Shown here piece after piece: positions 9,833 through 18,787 of a stretch of 64,000 bases of DNA. Origin of the DNA: Methylococcales bacterium (lineage in GTDB: Bacteria; Pseudomonadota; Gammaproteobacteria; Methylococcales; Methylomonadaceae). The position numbers were made by a program, and so were the translations under genes. The stretch covers positions 1-64,000 of the forward strand of contig JAQURG010000014.1 of the NCBI GenBank assembly GCA_028715725.1. Direction: 5' to 3'. The first letter of the stretch is position 1. Every line of letters begins with the position of its first letter. The notes under the pieces were generated by a model. That model saw only the letters and a program-made list of their open reading frames with translations, did not search any database and had not been told where the DNA came from.

Positions 9833-12132
9833 TGAAGGCAAGAAATTCTGCGCACGAAGGGCTTATGCCGGCAGTGACAGCCATGCAGCAAAACACGTTT
9901 GACATGTTCGAGGAACAGGAACAGGAAATTGATTTAAAAGTTTACTGGCATATCGTCAAGCGCCATTTGTGGAGCATTCTTGGGTTGGCGATAATGGCCG
10001 CCTTGCTGGCCACCTTAATAGTGTTCGATATGCCGCCGGTTTATCAATCCACAGCCAGCTTGATGATTCAATCGCAACAATCCAAAGTGCTGATGATGGG
10101 TGATGTTTATGATATGCAATCGGCCAATGAACAGTATTTTGAAACTCAAAACGAAATTCTCAAATCCCGTGACTTGGCCCAGAAAGTGATCGACGAACTT
10201 AATCTTGACGAGCACCCCGAGTTCATAGGCGAGCCAGAGAAAGAGGAGCAACCGGCAAAATGGAAAGAATGGCTGGCCTGGCTACCGGCCGTTTTTGATA
10301 ACTCCCAAGAACAAGAAGAAGATGATGCCGATAAAATTGATTATACTCAGCGAGAACATTTGCTCCGTGACTTTCTCGGCAGACTTAGCGTAAAGCCTCG
10401 TAAATTCACTCAATTGGTGGATATCAGCTTTGAAGCCAAAAATCCCGAATTAGCCCGTGAAATTGTTGATACCCTGGGCGATACGTTTATCGACTCCAGT
10501 TTATCCGGCCGCATGGATGAAACCCGCAAGGCAGCCGATTGGCTCTCCGAGCGTTTGCAGTCCCTGAAAGAAAAGCTGATCATTTCAGAAAACCAGCTGC
10601 AAGATTACCTGCGCAAGGAACATTTGGTTGACCTGGAAGGCGTAATGACATTGGCCAAGGGTGAAATTGAGGGCAATGCCGAACGTTTGGCGGAAGCTCG
10701 CAAAGCCCGGATGGAAGCGGAAAGCCTGTATAACAAAGTTAAAAACATTGGCGGCTCACTTTATAAAAACGTAGAAGTGGTTCCGGAGGTGTTCGCGGAC
10801 CCGATTGTTTCAGGATTGATTGAAAAAGAATCCGAGTTAAGACGCAAACTGACGGAATTATCACAGCGCTATGGTAGCGAGTATCCGTCATTGATTGCCG
10901 CCCGCTCGGAACTGGAAACTGTAGAAAGTCAACTAAAAAAACAAATAGTCAGCGTTGTTAGTGGTATAAAAAGCCACTATGAAATTGCCTTGGCTAACGA
11001 ACAGGCAATTGCCGGTAGCGTGAAAAGCAACAAGGCACAAGTGCAAGATATAGGTAGCAAGCAAACGCAACTCAGGCAATTGCAACGCGAGGTTGAGTCC
11101 AACCGCAACCTTTATGAAATGTTTTTTAATCGCTATAAAGAAGCCTCCGAAGCCGCTTCTATGAAAGAGGCCAATATCAGCTTTGTGGATCGTGCCAATC
11201 ATCCTTTAGTACCCATAAAACCCAATAAAAAACTGATCATTCTTTCTGCATTTGTTGCGGCATTAATAGTCGGGGTCATGCTGGCATTCTTCTTGTATTA
11301 TCTTGATTCCACCCTGAAATCTCCGGAAGATGTTGAAATCAAACTGGGAGTGGCGTTGTTGGGGATGATTCCTTTTTACAAGCTGAAAAAATCAGATGAA
11401 GGCGTTCTGAGCGATGTCGGCAAAATGGCTCTGGCCTATCCCAAGTCTACATTTGCCGAATCGATTCGCACAGTGCGTACCGGACTGGTGCTATCCGCAT
11501 TGGACAGCCCGCACAATACCTGGCTGATTACTTCATCAGTGGTTAGTGAGGGTAAGAGCACCGTGGCGATCAATTTGGCTTATTCCATGGCGCAGATGGA
11601 TGCCGGCAGGGTACTGATCATCGATGCGGATATGCGCCGTCCCACTTTGTTGAAACGCTTCGATACGTTGCCGAAAGGCAGTCTGGGCTTGGCTCATGTA
11701 TTGTCAAAATCAGCTGAGTTGAATGATTGTATTCATGAAGTAGGGCCTAATCTTGACTTGTTGCCTGCAGGCTTGATGCCGCCTAACCCGTTAGAGTTGC
11801 TGTCATCCCACGTGTTCGCAAATTTACTGGATGAACTGGAAAGTCGTTACAGCGTAATATTAATAGATTCACCACCCATTCATAGTGTTAGCGACGCCAA
11901 CGTGTTGGCGCAGCACGTGCGATCCGTGATTTATGTAGTTAAAGCCGATCAGACACCGGTAGCAATCGTCAAGGAAGGTCTGAAACATCTGCAACGTTTT
12001 GGCGCGCCATTAGCCGGTATTGTTATCAATCAACTGGATCTGGAAAAAAGCAAGAATTACGGTGGTTATTACAGCAGTTACTACTACCAGAGCAGTTACA
12101 GCGAGGATGCCAAGTCGGCCGTAAAAAACTGA
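9832..12132 (+). CDS. Wzc-like polysaccharide co-polymerase with tyrosine autokinase domain
   Basis: Controls chain length and export by cycles of autophosphorylation. The 766-residue protein has an N-terminal Wzz domain with one membrane segment near residue 45, a long coiled-coil periplasmic region, and a second membrane segment near 465-485. A cytoplasmic BY-kinase domain follows: Walker A in SEGKST (about 572-577), Walker A' [11 protein letters not shown], and Walker B VILIDSPP. The C-terminal tail (after LEKSKNYGG) is a dense tyrosine cluster, the usual autophosphorylation target. The CpsB-like phosphatase downstream is the expected partner. Confidence 0.93.
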   Translation: MKARNSAHEGLMPAVTAMQQNTFDMFEEQEQEIDLKVYWHIVKRHLWSILGLAIMAALLATLIVFDMPPVYQSTASLMIQSQQSKVLMMGDVYDMQSANEQYFETQNEILKSRDLAQKVIDELNLDEHPEFIGEPEKEEQPAKWKEWLAWLPAVFDNSQEQEEDDADKIDYTQREHLLRDFLGRLSVKPRKFTQLVDISFEAKNPELAREIVDTLGDTFIDSSLSGRMDETRKAADWLSERLQSLKEKLIISENQLQDYLRKEHLVDLEGVMTLAKGEIEGNAERLAEARKARMEAESLYNKVKNIGGSLYKNVEVVPEVFADPIVSGLIEKESELRRKLTELSQRYGSEYPSLIAARSELETVESQLKKQIVSVVSGIKSHYEIALANEQAIAGSVKSNKAQVQDIGSKQTQLRQLQREVESNRNLYEMFFNRYKEASEAASMKEANISFVDRANHPLVPIKPNKKLIILSAFVAALIVGVMLAFFLYYLDSTLKSPEDVEIKLGVALLGMIPFYKLKKSDEGVLSDVGKMALAYPKSTFAESIRTVRTGLVLSALDSPHNTWLITSSVVSEGKSTVAINLAYSMAQMDAGRVLIIDADMRRPTLLKRFDTLPKGSLGLAHVLSKSAELNDCIHEVGPNLDLLPAGLMPPNPLELLSSHVFANLLDELESRYSVILIDSPPIHSVSDANVLAQHVRSVIYVVKADQTPVAIVKEGLKHLQRFGAPLAGIVINQLDLEKSKNYGGYYSSYYYQSSYSEDAKSAVKN

Positions 12133-12148
12133 GGAAGATAGTCTTGAA

Positions 12149-12173
12149 AGCCGGATGTTCTATACCTCCGGCT
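12149..12173 (+). terminator. Hairpin between the kinase and phosphatase genes
   Basis: AGCCGGA (12149-12155) pairs exactly with TCCGGCT (12167-12173) across an 11-base loop, 17 bases after the kinase stop. Only scattered T residues follow, so it may attenuate or protect the transcript rather than end it. Confidence 0.35.
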
Positions 12174-12250
12174 AATTGATATTTTAAGCTATGCGACTAA
12201 AATGTGATATTTTATGAGCCTTAATAAACTAAAAACTACCTACTGAATCC

Positions 12251-12967
12251 ATGATCGATCTGCATTGTCATATATTACCCGGCATTGACGACGGCCCTAA
12301 AACCCTGCAAGAAGCTCTGCAGATGGCAGAGTATGCTGTAGATCAAGGCATAAAACACAGTATATTGACTCCCCATATTCAACCCGGCTGTTATGATAAT
12401 GATATAGCAAGTATTCAAACTGCTTATCAGACTTTTCAGGCAGCATTAGACCATCATGACATTCCGTTAAAAATCAGCATGGCCGCAGAAGTCAGGGTTT
12501 GCGCGGAACTACCGCAGATGATCAGCCAGAACAAAATTCCATTTATCGGGGTTTGGGAAAATAAAAAAGTTTTGCTGCTGGAATTTCCGCACGACCATAT
12601 TCCCGTAGGGGCTGATAAACTAGTCGCGTGGCTCATCGCCAGAGATATTATTCCGTTGATCGCCCATCCGGAGCGCAACCAGGCCATTCTACGCCAACCT
12701 GATAAGTTGATGCCGTTTATCCATATCGGCTGCCTGTTGCAGGTAACGGCCAGCTCCGTAACCGGACTGTTTGGAAGCGAAAGCCAGCAATGCGCGCTGC
12801 GCTTGATCCAACAAAATCTTGTCACGGTTCTGGCAAGCGATGCTCATAACTTGCACAAAAGACAGCCGACATTGCGCCCGGCTCTGGAATATCTGGAGCC
12901 CATAATCGGTGAACAGCTGGCTAACGCTTTGGTTACTCATCACCCGTCCCGTATGGTAAGCGCTTAA
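12251..12967 (+). CDS. Tyrosine-protein phosphatase, CpsB/YwqE type (PHP domain)
   Basis: Metal-dependent PHP-fold phosphatase that removes phosphate from the tyrosine tail of BY-kinases. The 238-residue length is typical. Metal-binding signatures visible are DLHCHILPGIDDGP at 3-16, TPHIQPG, HPERN and SDAHN near the C-terminus. It follows the Wzc-like kinase by 118 bases, which supports the substrate assignment. It belongs to the polymerase-and-histidinol-phosphatase class, not the low-molecular-weight Wzb class used in E. coli. Confidence 0.9.
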   Translation: MIDLHCHILPGIDDGPKTLQEALQMAEYAVDQGIKHSILTPHIQPGCYDNDIASIQTAYQTFQAALDHHDIPLKISMAAEVRVCAELPQMISQNKIPFIGVWENKKVLLLEFPHDHIPVGADKLVAWLIARDIIPLIAHPERNQAILRQPDKLMPFIHIGCLLQVTASSVTGLFGSESQQCALRLIQQNLVTVLASDAHNLHKRQPTLRPALEYLEPIIGEQLANALVTHHPSRMVSA

Positions 12968-12980
12968 GTAGCATTTGATA

Positions 12981-13715
12981 ATGCAAGCCGCTAAAAAGCT
13001 TTTTCTCGTCTCGCTTATAGCATTATGCTTGCTGGCGGCTTATACGAGCATCCGCTGGGCAATTGCCAATATACTGGAAACACAGATCAGGCACCAGTTG
13101 GGTAAAGCACATACTACCGGTTTATCCTCAAGGCAATGGCGGCTTACTCATGATATGCTGCAAAATACTCTTCAATTACATCCGGATTATTCCGGCACTC
13201 TGGAATTGGCTGTATTTTTTCACAAAATGGCAGCCAGTCGTCCGCAAGCATTGCTGGATGAACTGGGCTGGCACGATAATCAGCAGCAAGCCCTGGAATA
13301 TGCCCGCAGCGCCTTGCTAAAAAGACCTTCATGGCCCTATTTGTGGGATGATTTTATACAAGGCAAAATCAAACTCAAACAGTTTGACGAGGAATTAACC
13401 GATGCGATGGAGCGCGCCGTAACTCTGGGCCCCTGGGAGGAATCGGTGCAAGAGGATGTCGCTTTTTATGGGCTGGATAATTTGGAAAATCTGCCGCCGG
13501 CGGCACAGCAAATAGTTTTGAACGCAATGGAGCAAACTCTGTCCATGCAAAAAGACAAAAAATCGTTATATCAGGATATTCAGGAGTCTGCCAATAACGG
13601 CAAGCTTTGTCAGACGTTAACCCCGGAATCTGAGCTTGCACTGGGTATGCTGAAGAAATATTGTCAGCAGTCCAACAGCGCGGAGCACGCTGAACACAAA
13701 GCCGTAAAAAAATAG
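12981..13715 (+). CDS. VpsP-like polysaccharide biosynthesis protein
   Basis: A 244-residue protein with one N-terminal membrane anchor (LFLVSLIALCLLAAYTSIRW) and a helical periplasmic part resembling TPR-type repeats (HPDYSGTLELAVFF, LLKRPSWPYLWDDF). This layout recalls VpsP-family proteins of Vibrio and methanotroph exopolysaccharide clusters; the assignment is from memory and context. The ATG at 12981 is preferred to the TTG at 12975. It closes the cluster 13 bases after the phosphatase gene. Its biochemical role is not known to me. Confidence 0.65.
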   Translation: MQAAKKLFLVSLIALCLLAAYTSIRWAIANILETQIRHQLGKAHTTGLSSRQWRLTHDMLQNTLQLHPDYSGTLELAVFFHKMAASRPQALLDELGWHDNQQQALEYARSALLKRPSWPYLWDDFIQGKIKLKQFDEELTDAMERAVTLGPWEESVQEDVAFYGLDNLENLPPAAQQIVLNAMEQTLSMQKDKKSLYQDIQESANNGKLCQTLTPESELALGMLKKYCQQSNSAEHAEHKAVKK

Positions 13716-14029
13716 ATTATTTGTTGCCTTTAACCCGTCTTCCACCAAGTTCACGTCAGGTTGACGCCAAGAATACCCGGTCCGATAATTTATTTCAGAT
13801 TGTTGAAACTGAGAGAAAAGGCTTTATGATTTCAGTGACGCTAAATCCAAAGATCAGCTATTTATATCCCCCTTCCGCTTTGTTTTTCACATTATTGATT
13901 TAGCGTTGTGCTCAAGGTAACAATCGACTATCTTAATTATCAGACCATATACAATAGTCTCTCTTGAGCCGTATTAGTTATTTATATTTCACATTCAAGC
14001 ACACAAGTTTAATTATTGAGGTAATAATC
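13716..14029. other. Intergenic stretch without a supported gene
   Basis: This region separates the polysaccharide cluster from the DUF6763-like gene. A TTG-initiated 60-residue frame (13721-13903) has no ribosome site or recognisable content. TTGTGC with TATCTT 17 bases later (about 13914-13942) is a possible weak promoter for the following operon. Confidence 0.4.
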
Positions 14030-14329
14030 ATGACAACCATTGCAGACCCCATTATCGATAGCTGGTACAAAGACCTGGAAAACAATTTGAAATTTAAAGT
14101 TGTAGCTATTGATGAAAATGACGATTCAATTGAAGTCCAATATGATGACGGCGATATTGGCGAATATGATCGTGATAGTTGGTATAACTCGACTTTTGAT
14201 TATATCGAAGACCCTGACGACTGGAGTGCGCCATTCGACGATCTTGAAACTGATGATTTAGGTTATTCGGATAACGATGAACATAGGCCTAATCCCGAAG
14301 ACATGGATCTTGATGACTATCTGGAATAA
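14030..14329 (+). CDS. Small acidic DUF6763-like protein
   Basis: A 99-residue, strongly acidic protein (net charge far negative). It carries the pattern PIIDSWYKDLEN...FKVVAIDENDDSIEVQYDDGDIGEYDRDSWY and a PDDWSAPFDD block, which I recall as DUF6763. The ATG at 14030 is chosen because a strong GAGGT site precedes it; an upstream TTG-initiated version would add 22 unrelated residues. The function is unknown. The family is often a short single-domain cytosolic protein in Gammaproteobacteria. It leads a tight four-gene run with the ATPase, metA and deaminase genes. Confidence 0.75.
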   Translation: MTTIADPIIDSWYKDLENNLKFKVVAIDENDDSIEVQYDDGDIGEYDRDSWYNSTFDYIEDPDDWSAPFDDLETDDLGYSDNDEHRPNPEDMDLDDYLE

Positions 14330-14344
14330 TTTCAGGAAACTATA

Positions 14345-15190
14345 ATGAAAATGAGTCCCCAGGAATTCCTGGACTGGCAGTCAAAGAGAATTACCCTGCT
14401 GGCTATGTCCGGCGCGGGAAAAACCACGCTGGCTAATAAATTACCCAAGGCAAAATGGTTTCACTATTCAGGCGATTACCGGATAGGTACAAAATATTTG
14501 CAAGAACCCATTTTGGACAATATAAAACGTCAGGCAATGAGTATTCCTTTTTTGCGGGATTTATTATTGTCTGACTCTATTTATATTTCTAATAAAATTA
14601 CGGTCGACAATCTGGCCCCTGTTTCCACTTTTCTCGGTAAACTGGGCAATCCGGACTTGGGAGGATTATCTTTAACTGAATTCAAACGTCGGCAAAAATT
14701 GCATCATCAAGCTGAAATTGCCGCTATGAATGATGTGCCTGAATTTATTCATAAAGCCGAAGATATTTATGGGTACCATCATTTTATCAATGATGCCGGC
14801 GGCAGCGTTTGCGAACTGGATAGCGCTGATGTTCTGGAGACATTAGCCCAAAATACTCTGATTATTTATATTAAAATACCGTCAACTCTGGAACAGACTA
14901 TCATTGAGCGTGCCAAAACTGATCCCAAGCCGCTTTATTACCGAGAAGCCTTTCTCGATGAAAAGCTTGCTGAATTCATGGACATAAAAAACTATTCATC
15001 TACCGATCTTATGCCGCCGGATGAGTTTGTCTCCTGGATTTTCCCTAAATTATTCGAATCGCGATTGCCGCGTTATCAAGCAATCGCCGATCAATACGGC
15101 TATACCATTGATGCCAATGATGCAGCCGCTGTTAAAAATGAGGCTGACTTTATACGGTTGGTCGCTAATGCGCTTGAGTCCAAGCCATGA
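14345..15190 (+). CDS. P-loop ATPase of unknown role
   Basis: A 281-residue cytosolic protein with Walker A AMSGAGKTT (residues 20-28). It has a likely kinase-like nucleotide-binding core (ILLAMSGAGK-type start; HFINDAGGSVCELD; LIIYIKIP), reminiscent of small-molecule or nucleotide kinases. I do not recognise a specific family. It sits 15 bases after the DUF6763-like gene and 20 bases before metA, so co-transcription is likely. A second ATG two codons in is an equally possible start. Confidence 0.7.
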   Translation: MKMSPQEFLDWQSKRITLLAMSGAGKTTLANKLPKAKWFHYSGDYRIGTKYLQEPILDNIKRQAMSIPFLRDLLLSDSIYISNKITVDNLAPVSTFLGKLGNPDLGGLSLTEFKRRQKLHHQAEIAAMNDVPEFIHKAEDIYGYHHFINDAGGSVCELDSADVLETLAQNTLIIYIKIPSTLEQTIIERAKTDPKPLYYREAFLDEKLAEFMDIKNYSSTDLMPPDEFVSWIFPKLFESRLPRYQAIADQYGYTIDANDAAAVKNEADFIRLVANALESKP

Positions 15191-15210
15191 TTAAAGTGGA
15201 GCATTAAGTT

Positions 15211-16275
15211 ATGCCTTTAGTTGCTCATACGGACTTACCGACATTTCAACGCCTGCGCGAAGAAGGTGAAGAGATATTAGATCCTGCCCGCGCCAGCCAT
15301 CAGGACATTCGGGAGATACATATCGGTTTGCTCAACATGATGCCTGATGCCGCACTGGAAGCGACAGAAAGGCAGTTTTTCCGGTTGGTAGGTGCCTGTA
15401 ACCAAATCGTGCAATTTCATGTTCATCCTTTTACTGTAAAGGGTCTGAAAAGAAGTCCGCAAGCACAAGCGCATATTGATAAATATTATGAATCCTTTGA
15501 GAAAATCAAACTCGATGGTTTGGATGCGCTTATTATCAGCGGGGCTAACGTCACTCATCCCAGTTTATCCGAAGAAGAATTCTGGCAACCGTTAACGGAA
15601 GTTTTTTCCTGGGCCAAGGAAAACGTGACGTCGATACTCTGCTCTTGTCTTGCAACCCACGCACTTATTCAATCATGTTATGATATTACGCGGACCCGCT
15701 TGCCTGCCAAGCGCTGGGGCGTATTTTCGCATAAACTCATTAACCGCGCCCATCCTTTGGTTGCAGAGATTAACACCCGCTTTGATGTGCCGCACTCCCG
15801 TTTTAATGAAATATTCCAAACTGATATGGAACAGAAAGGGATTAAGGTTCTGGCGGCCAGCAAGGAAGCGGGAGTTCATCTTGCAGTCAGTCCCGATGGT
15901 TTTCGTGTTGTATTCTTTCAGGGTCACCCCGAATACGATGCTATTAGTTTGTTAAAAGAGTACAAGCGTGAAGTGATGCGGTTTTATCATGGGGAAATAA
16001 ATGATTATCCCCCTTTTCCTGAAAACTATTTTGATTTGCCGGTTCAGCAAATATTTTCTGACTATGAACCCCACGTAAGATCAACCAGACAAACCGGTAA
16101 AAAGCTGGATGATTTTCCTGAGGCGCTGGTTCTGGAACATATTGACAATACCTGGAGCGATACCGCAAAAGCAATTTTTAACAACTGGTTAGGCAAGATA
16201 TACCAACTTACCCATCAGGATCGGCGCTTGCCTTTTATGGATGGTGTAGACCCGAATAATCCTTTAGATTTATAG
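15211..16275 (+). CDS. metA: Homoserine O-acyltransferase, MetA family
   Basis: First committed step of methionine synthesis: acylation of homoserine. The 354-residue protein is longer than E. coli MetA (309) through a C-terminal extension. The active-site cysteine fits C146 (LCSCLATHA), and the His/Glu pair fits H239 and E241 in GHPEYD. The region equivalent to the residue that separates acetyl- from succinyl-CoA use (GAxxx after LIIS) reads GANVT, so a Thr seems to replace the usual Gly or Glu. The acyl donor is therefore undecided. Alignment there is by eye. Confidence 0.85.
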   Translation: MPLVAHTDLPTFQRLREEGEEILDPARASHQDIREIHIGLLNMMPDAALEATERQFFRLVGACNQIVQFHVHPFTVKGLKRSPQAQAHIDKYYESFEKIKLDGLDALIISGANVTHPSLSEEEFWQPLTEVFSWAKENVTSILCSCLATHALIQSCYDITRTRLPAKRWGVFSHKLINRAHPLVAEINTRFDVPHSRFNEIFQTDMEQKGIKVLAASKEAGVHLAVSPDGFRVVFFQGHPEYDAISLLKEYKREVMRFYHGEINDYPPFPENYFDLPVQQIFSDYEPHVRSTRQTGKKLDDFPEALVLEHIDNTWSDTAKAIFNNWLGKIYQLTHQDRRLPFMDGVDPNNPLDL

Positions 16276-16279
16276 TCAG

Positions 16280-16747
16280 ATGCACGAAAAATTTTTACAG
16301 AAAGCCATCGCTGTGGCTGTAGATAATGTCAAATCAGGTCAGGGCGGCCCTTATGGTGCGGTTGTTGTTAAAGATAATCAACTGATTGCCGCAAGCGGCA
16401 ATCAGGTTACCCGTACACTTGATCCTACCGCTCATGCAGAGATATCAGCCATACGTTTGGCATGCAAGGAGCTGAATGATTTCCAGCTTCATGGCTGCAT
16501 CCTGTATACCAGCTGCGAACCCTGTCCCATGTGTTTAGGTGCGATTTATTGGGCGAGATTGGCCAAAGTGTATTATGCCTGTAGCCGATATGACGCTGCT
16601 GAAGCCAATTTCGACGACAGTTTTATTTATGATGAAATTTCTGTATTGCCGTCAGAGCGTATCATAGGAATGCTGCACTTAAATCTGCCTAATGCCAAGC
16701 AACCTTTCGAAATATGGGCAGAAAAATTCGACAAGATAGTTTATTAG
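16280..16747 (+). CDS. Nucleoside deaminase, guanine deaminase-like
   Basis: Zinc deaminase of the cytidine deaminase fold. The 155-residue length and overall pattern follow the Bacillus GuaD type: DPTAHAEISAIR with zinc ligand H52 and catalytic E54, then SCEPCPMCLGAIYWAR with C82 and C85. The C-terminal block (NFDDSFIYDEI) also fits GuaD, which converts guanine to xanthine and ammonia. It starts 4 bases after metA. A link to nitrogen scavenging is possible but not shown. TadA is less likely given the GuaD-like C-terminus. Confidence 0.85.
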   Translation: MHEKFLQKAIAVAVDNVKSGQGGPYGAVVVKDNQLIAASGNQVTRTLDPTAHAEISAIRLACKELNDFQLHGCILYTSCEPCPMCLGAIYWARLAKVYYACSRYDAAEANFDDSFIYDEISVLPSERIIGMLHLNLPNAKQPFEIWAEKFDKIVY

Positions 16748-16831
16748 CGGGCGTCATTTTGATAATAACAGGCAGTCAAAGCTACCGTTTACTTTGTACT
16801 GTAAAATACGCAGTTTAATAACTATTCGGCT

Positions 16832-16880
16832 TGCACCAACATGGTCAGACTTCCGGTTTTCTCCGCTTGATAATAGAGCA
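16832..16880 (+). promoter_or_regulatory. Putative NtrC-binding sites upstream of a sigma54 promoter
   Basis: TGCACCAACATGGTCAG at 16832-16848 matches the NtrC consensus TGCACCANNNTGGTGCA in its left half and TGGT core. A weaker second match at 16864-16880 is offset by 32 bp, about three helical turns. The pair lies 65-115 bp upstream of the GG-N10-GC promoter at 16945. Confidence 0.5.
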
Positions 16881-16944
16881 ATAATTACTTTCAGGAATGA
16901 GGTTGAGGCACAGTACCCGTAATTTAATAGGACTTCTTCAATAT

Positions 16945-16960
16945 TGGCATATATAATGCT
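16945..16960 (+). promoter_or_regulatory. Sigma54 promoter (TGGCATATATAATGCT)
   Basis: GG at 16946-16947 and GC at 16958-16959 have the obligatory 10-base gap, and both flanks match TGGCA-N-TGCW. The predicted start is near 16971. No gene follows before a hairpin terminator at 17003-17044. Confidence 0.6.
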
Positions 16961-16970
16961 TGAATATTTA

Positions 16971-17044
16971 TAGTACTCCTTCTCTCCTGTGTTGTTACCT
17001 TAAAGGCACTTTTCTATTATGATCAGTGCCTTCTTTTTATTTTC
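16971..17044 (+). ncRNA. Candidate nitrogen-regulated small RNA
   Basis: The interval between a predicted sigma54 start and a strong intrinsic terminator is about 74 nt and contains no open frame with a ribosome site. The 5' half is single-stranded and CU-rich (CTCCTTCTCTCCT, 16975-16987), complementary to AGGAG-type ribosome sites. The 3' half is an 8-bp hairpin with a U-run, as in Hfq-dependent sRNAs. Putative NtrC sites lie upstream. The architecture resembles NrsZ, the NtrC/sigma54-controlled sRNA of Pseudomonas, without evident sequence identity. The assignment is inferred from signals only. Confidence 0.5.
17003..17044 (+). terminator. Intrinsic terminator of the candidate small RNA
   Basis: AAGGCACT (17003-17010) pairs exactly with AGTGCCTT (17025-17032) over a 14-base loop. 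It is followed by CTTTTTATTTT. Confidence 0.7.
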
Positions 17045-17329
17045 TGTTATCATCAGGTTGTGCAGAAGCTTGCCATCATACCGACGGCTTAATAATTTTC
17101 GGGTCAGTCATCATAAGCCCGTTGGATTGCTTTGTTTTGAAGTACAGCATTAGCGCATCTGAAATAGAACTCTGATAAAAAAAGCCACTTCCCATCCATC
17201 TTTTGCGCAGACGGTAAATTTTCCATTAGCAATGAAGATTTGTTGCTTTAACCCAACTTTGCACAAATTCTACATAATAAAAATGGCGTGTTTTGTGCTT
17301 ATCCTATATAAATTCAAACACATCAGTGA

Positions 17330-18787
17330 ATGACTATGAAATCAATCTGGGAAAGTTATAAAACCGAAAGTGCTTACGATGAGCTGATGTATTCAGAATT
17401 TCAACCGCGACAGGTTAGCTATAGTTTATGTCAGTATCTTAATATTCTTAAAAAAGAAGATATTGATAGACGTAAAAAAGCCGCAGAACTTGCCATTATG
17501 GAAATGGGCATCAGCTTCACCGTTTATAGCGATGAAGGCAATATAGACAGGGCGTGGCCTTTCGATATTATTCCACGCATTATAGAAGCGAGGGAATGGA
17601 AAATTATAGAAAAGGGCTTAAAGCAGCGTTTAACCGCTTTAAACTGTTTTATTAGCGATGTTTACAGCGAACAGTCCTTTATTAAGGATGGCAAGATGCC
17701 TGGGGAAATTATCAACAGCTCAAAAAATTTCCGCAAGGAATGCGTGGGCATGAAGCCTCGTCATAATGTCTGGGCTAATATCTGCGGCACTGATTTAGTA
17801 CGTAATAAAGATGGGATCATGTATGTACTCGAAGATAACCTGCGCGTTCCGTCTGGAGTTTCTTATATGCTGGAAAACCGGGTCATTACTAAACGGGTAT
17901 TTCCCGAATTATTGCAAGGCATCAATATTTTGCCTATCGACGACTACCCAACCCAATTACACGATATGTTATCATCGATAGCGCCGCACCAAAATGGTAA
18001 GGTGACTTTGGTCGTATTAACGCCAGGTATTTATAACTCAGCCTATTTTGAACACGCCTATTTAGCTCAGCAAATGGGCGCACAATTAGTCGAGGGCAAT
18101 GATCTAGTTGTCGATGAAGATGACTATGTGTATATGCGGACTATCGAAGGCCTGAAGAAAGTCGATGTCATCTATCGGCGCATAGATGATGACTTCCTGG
18201 ATCCTGAAGTATTCAGGAAAGATTCCGCGCTTGGAGTACGAGGTTTAATGCGTGCCTGGAAAGCGGGCAATGTAGCTCTTGCCAATGCACCGGGTGCAGG
18301 TGTCGCTGACGATAAGGTAGTTTATGCATACGTGCCGGAAATGATTCGTTACTATATGAATGAAGAACCGATATTGCCTAATGTGCCTACTTATTTATGC
18401 AGTAATAATGAGCATCTCGATTATGTGCTGGCTCATCTGGCCGAACTGGTGGTAAAGCCGGCAAATGAATCAGGTGGCTACGGTATGCTGGTCGGACCGC
18501 ATGCTTCCGCAAAAGAAATTAATGCTTTTCGTCAGATTATTCAAAAAGATCCGCGTAATTATATTGCGCAGCCTACCTTGGCTATTTCTACCGCACCAAC
18601 GCTATGCAAAGGTAAATTGGAACCCAGACATATCGATCTGAGGCCCTTCATTTTGCAGGGCGACAGAACTTTTGTAACAGCGGGAGGGTTAACACGTGTA
18701 GCCTTAAAAAAAGGCTCTTTAGTCGTCAATTCATCACAAGGCGGCGGCAGTAAAGACACCTGGATCATCAATATGGGAGACCGGTAA
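17330..18787 (+). CDS. Circularly permuted type 2 ATP-grasp protein
   Basis: A 485-residue cytosolic enzyme of the circularly permuted ATP-grasp family, predicted to ligate an amino acid or peptide with ATP. Typical blocks include RPRHNVWANICGTDLVR, YVLEDNLRVPSGVSYMLENR, VVKPANESGGYGMLVGP and IDLRPFILQG. The stop TAA overlaps the ATG of the alpha-E gene (TAATG), the usual gene pair. Family members often also neighbour a transglutaminase-like gene, which is absent here. The upstream 285 bases hold no obvious standard promoter. The start could also be the ATG at 17336. Confidence 0.9.
   Translation: MTMKSIWESYKTESAYDELMYSEFQPRQVSYSLCQYLNILKKEDIDRRKKAAELAIMEMGISFTVYSDEGNIDRAWPFDIIPRIIEAREWKIIEKGLKQRLTALNCFISDVYSEQSFIKDGKMPGEIINSSKNFRKECVGMKPRHNVWANICGTDLVRNKDGIMYVLEDNLRVPSGVSYMLENRVITKRVFPELLQGINILPIDDYPTQLHDMLSSIAPHQNGKVTLVVLTPGIYNSAYFEHAYLAQQMGAQLVEGNDLVVDEDDYVYMRTIEGLKKVDVIYRRIDDDFLDPEVFRKDSALGVRGLMRAWKAGNVALANAPGAGVADDKVVYAYVPEMIRYYMNEEPILPNVPTYLCSNNEHLDYVLAHLAELVVKPANESGGYGMLVGPHASAKEINAFRQIIQKDPRNYIAQPTLAISTAPTLCKGKLEPRHIDLRPFILQGDRTFVTAGGLTRVALKKGSLVVNSSQGGGSKDTWIINMGDR

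Noticed and set aside
13721..13903. 60-residue TTG-initiated frame after the VpsP-like gene
   Set aside because: No ribosome site, no family features, lies in the gap before a gene with a strong start.
17050..17075. Second sigma54-like GG-N10-GC match closer to the ATP-grasp gene
   Set aside because: Only the GG and GC dinucleotides fit; flanking bases of both boxes are poor, and no NtrC-like site is positioned for it.
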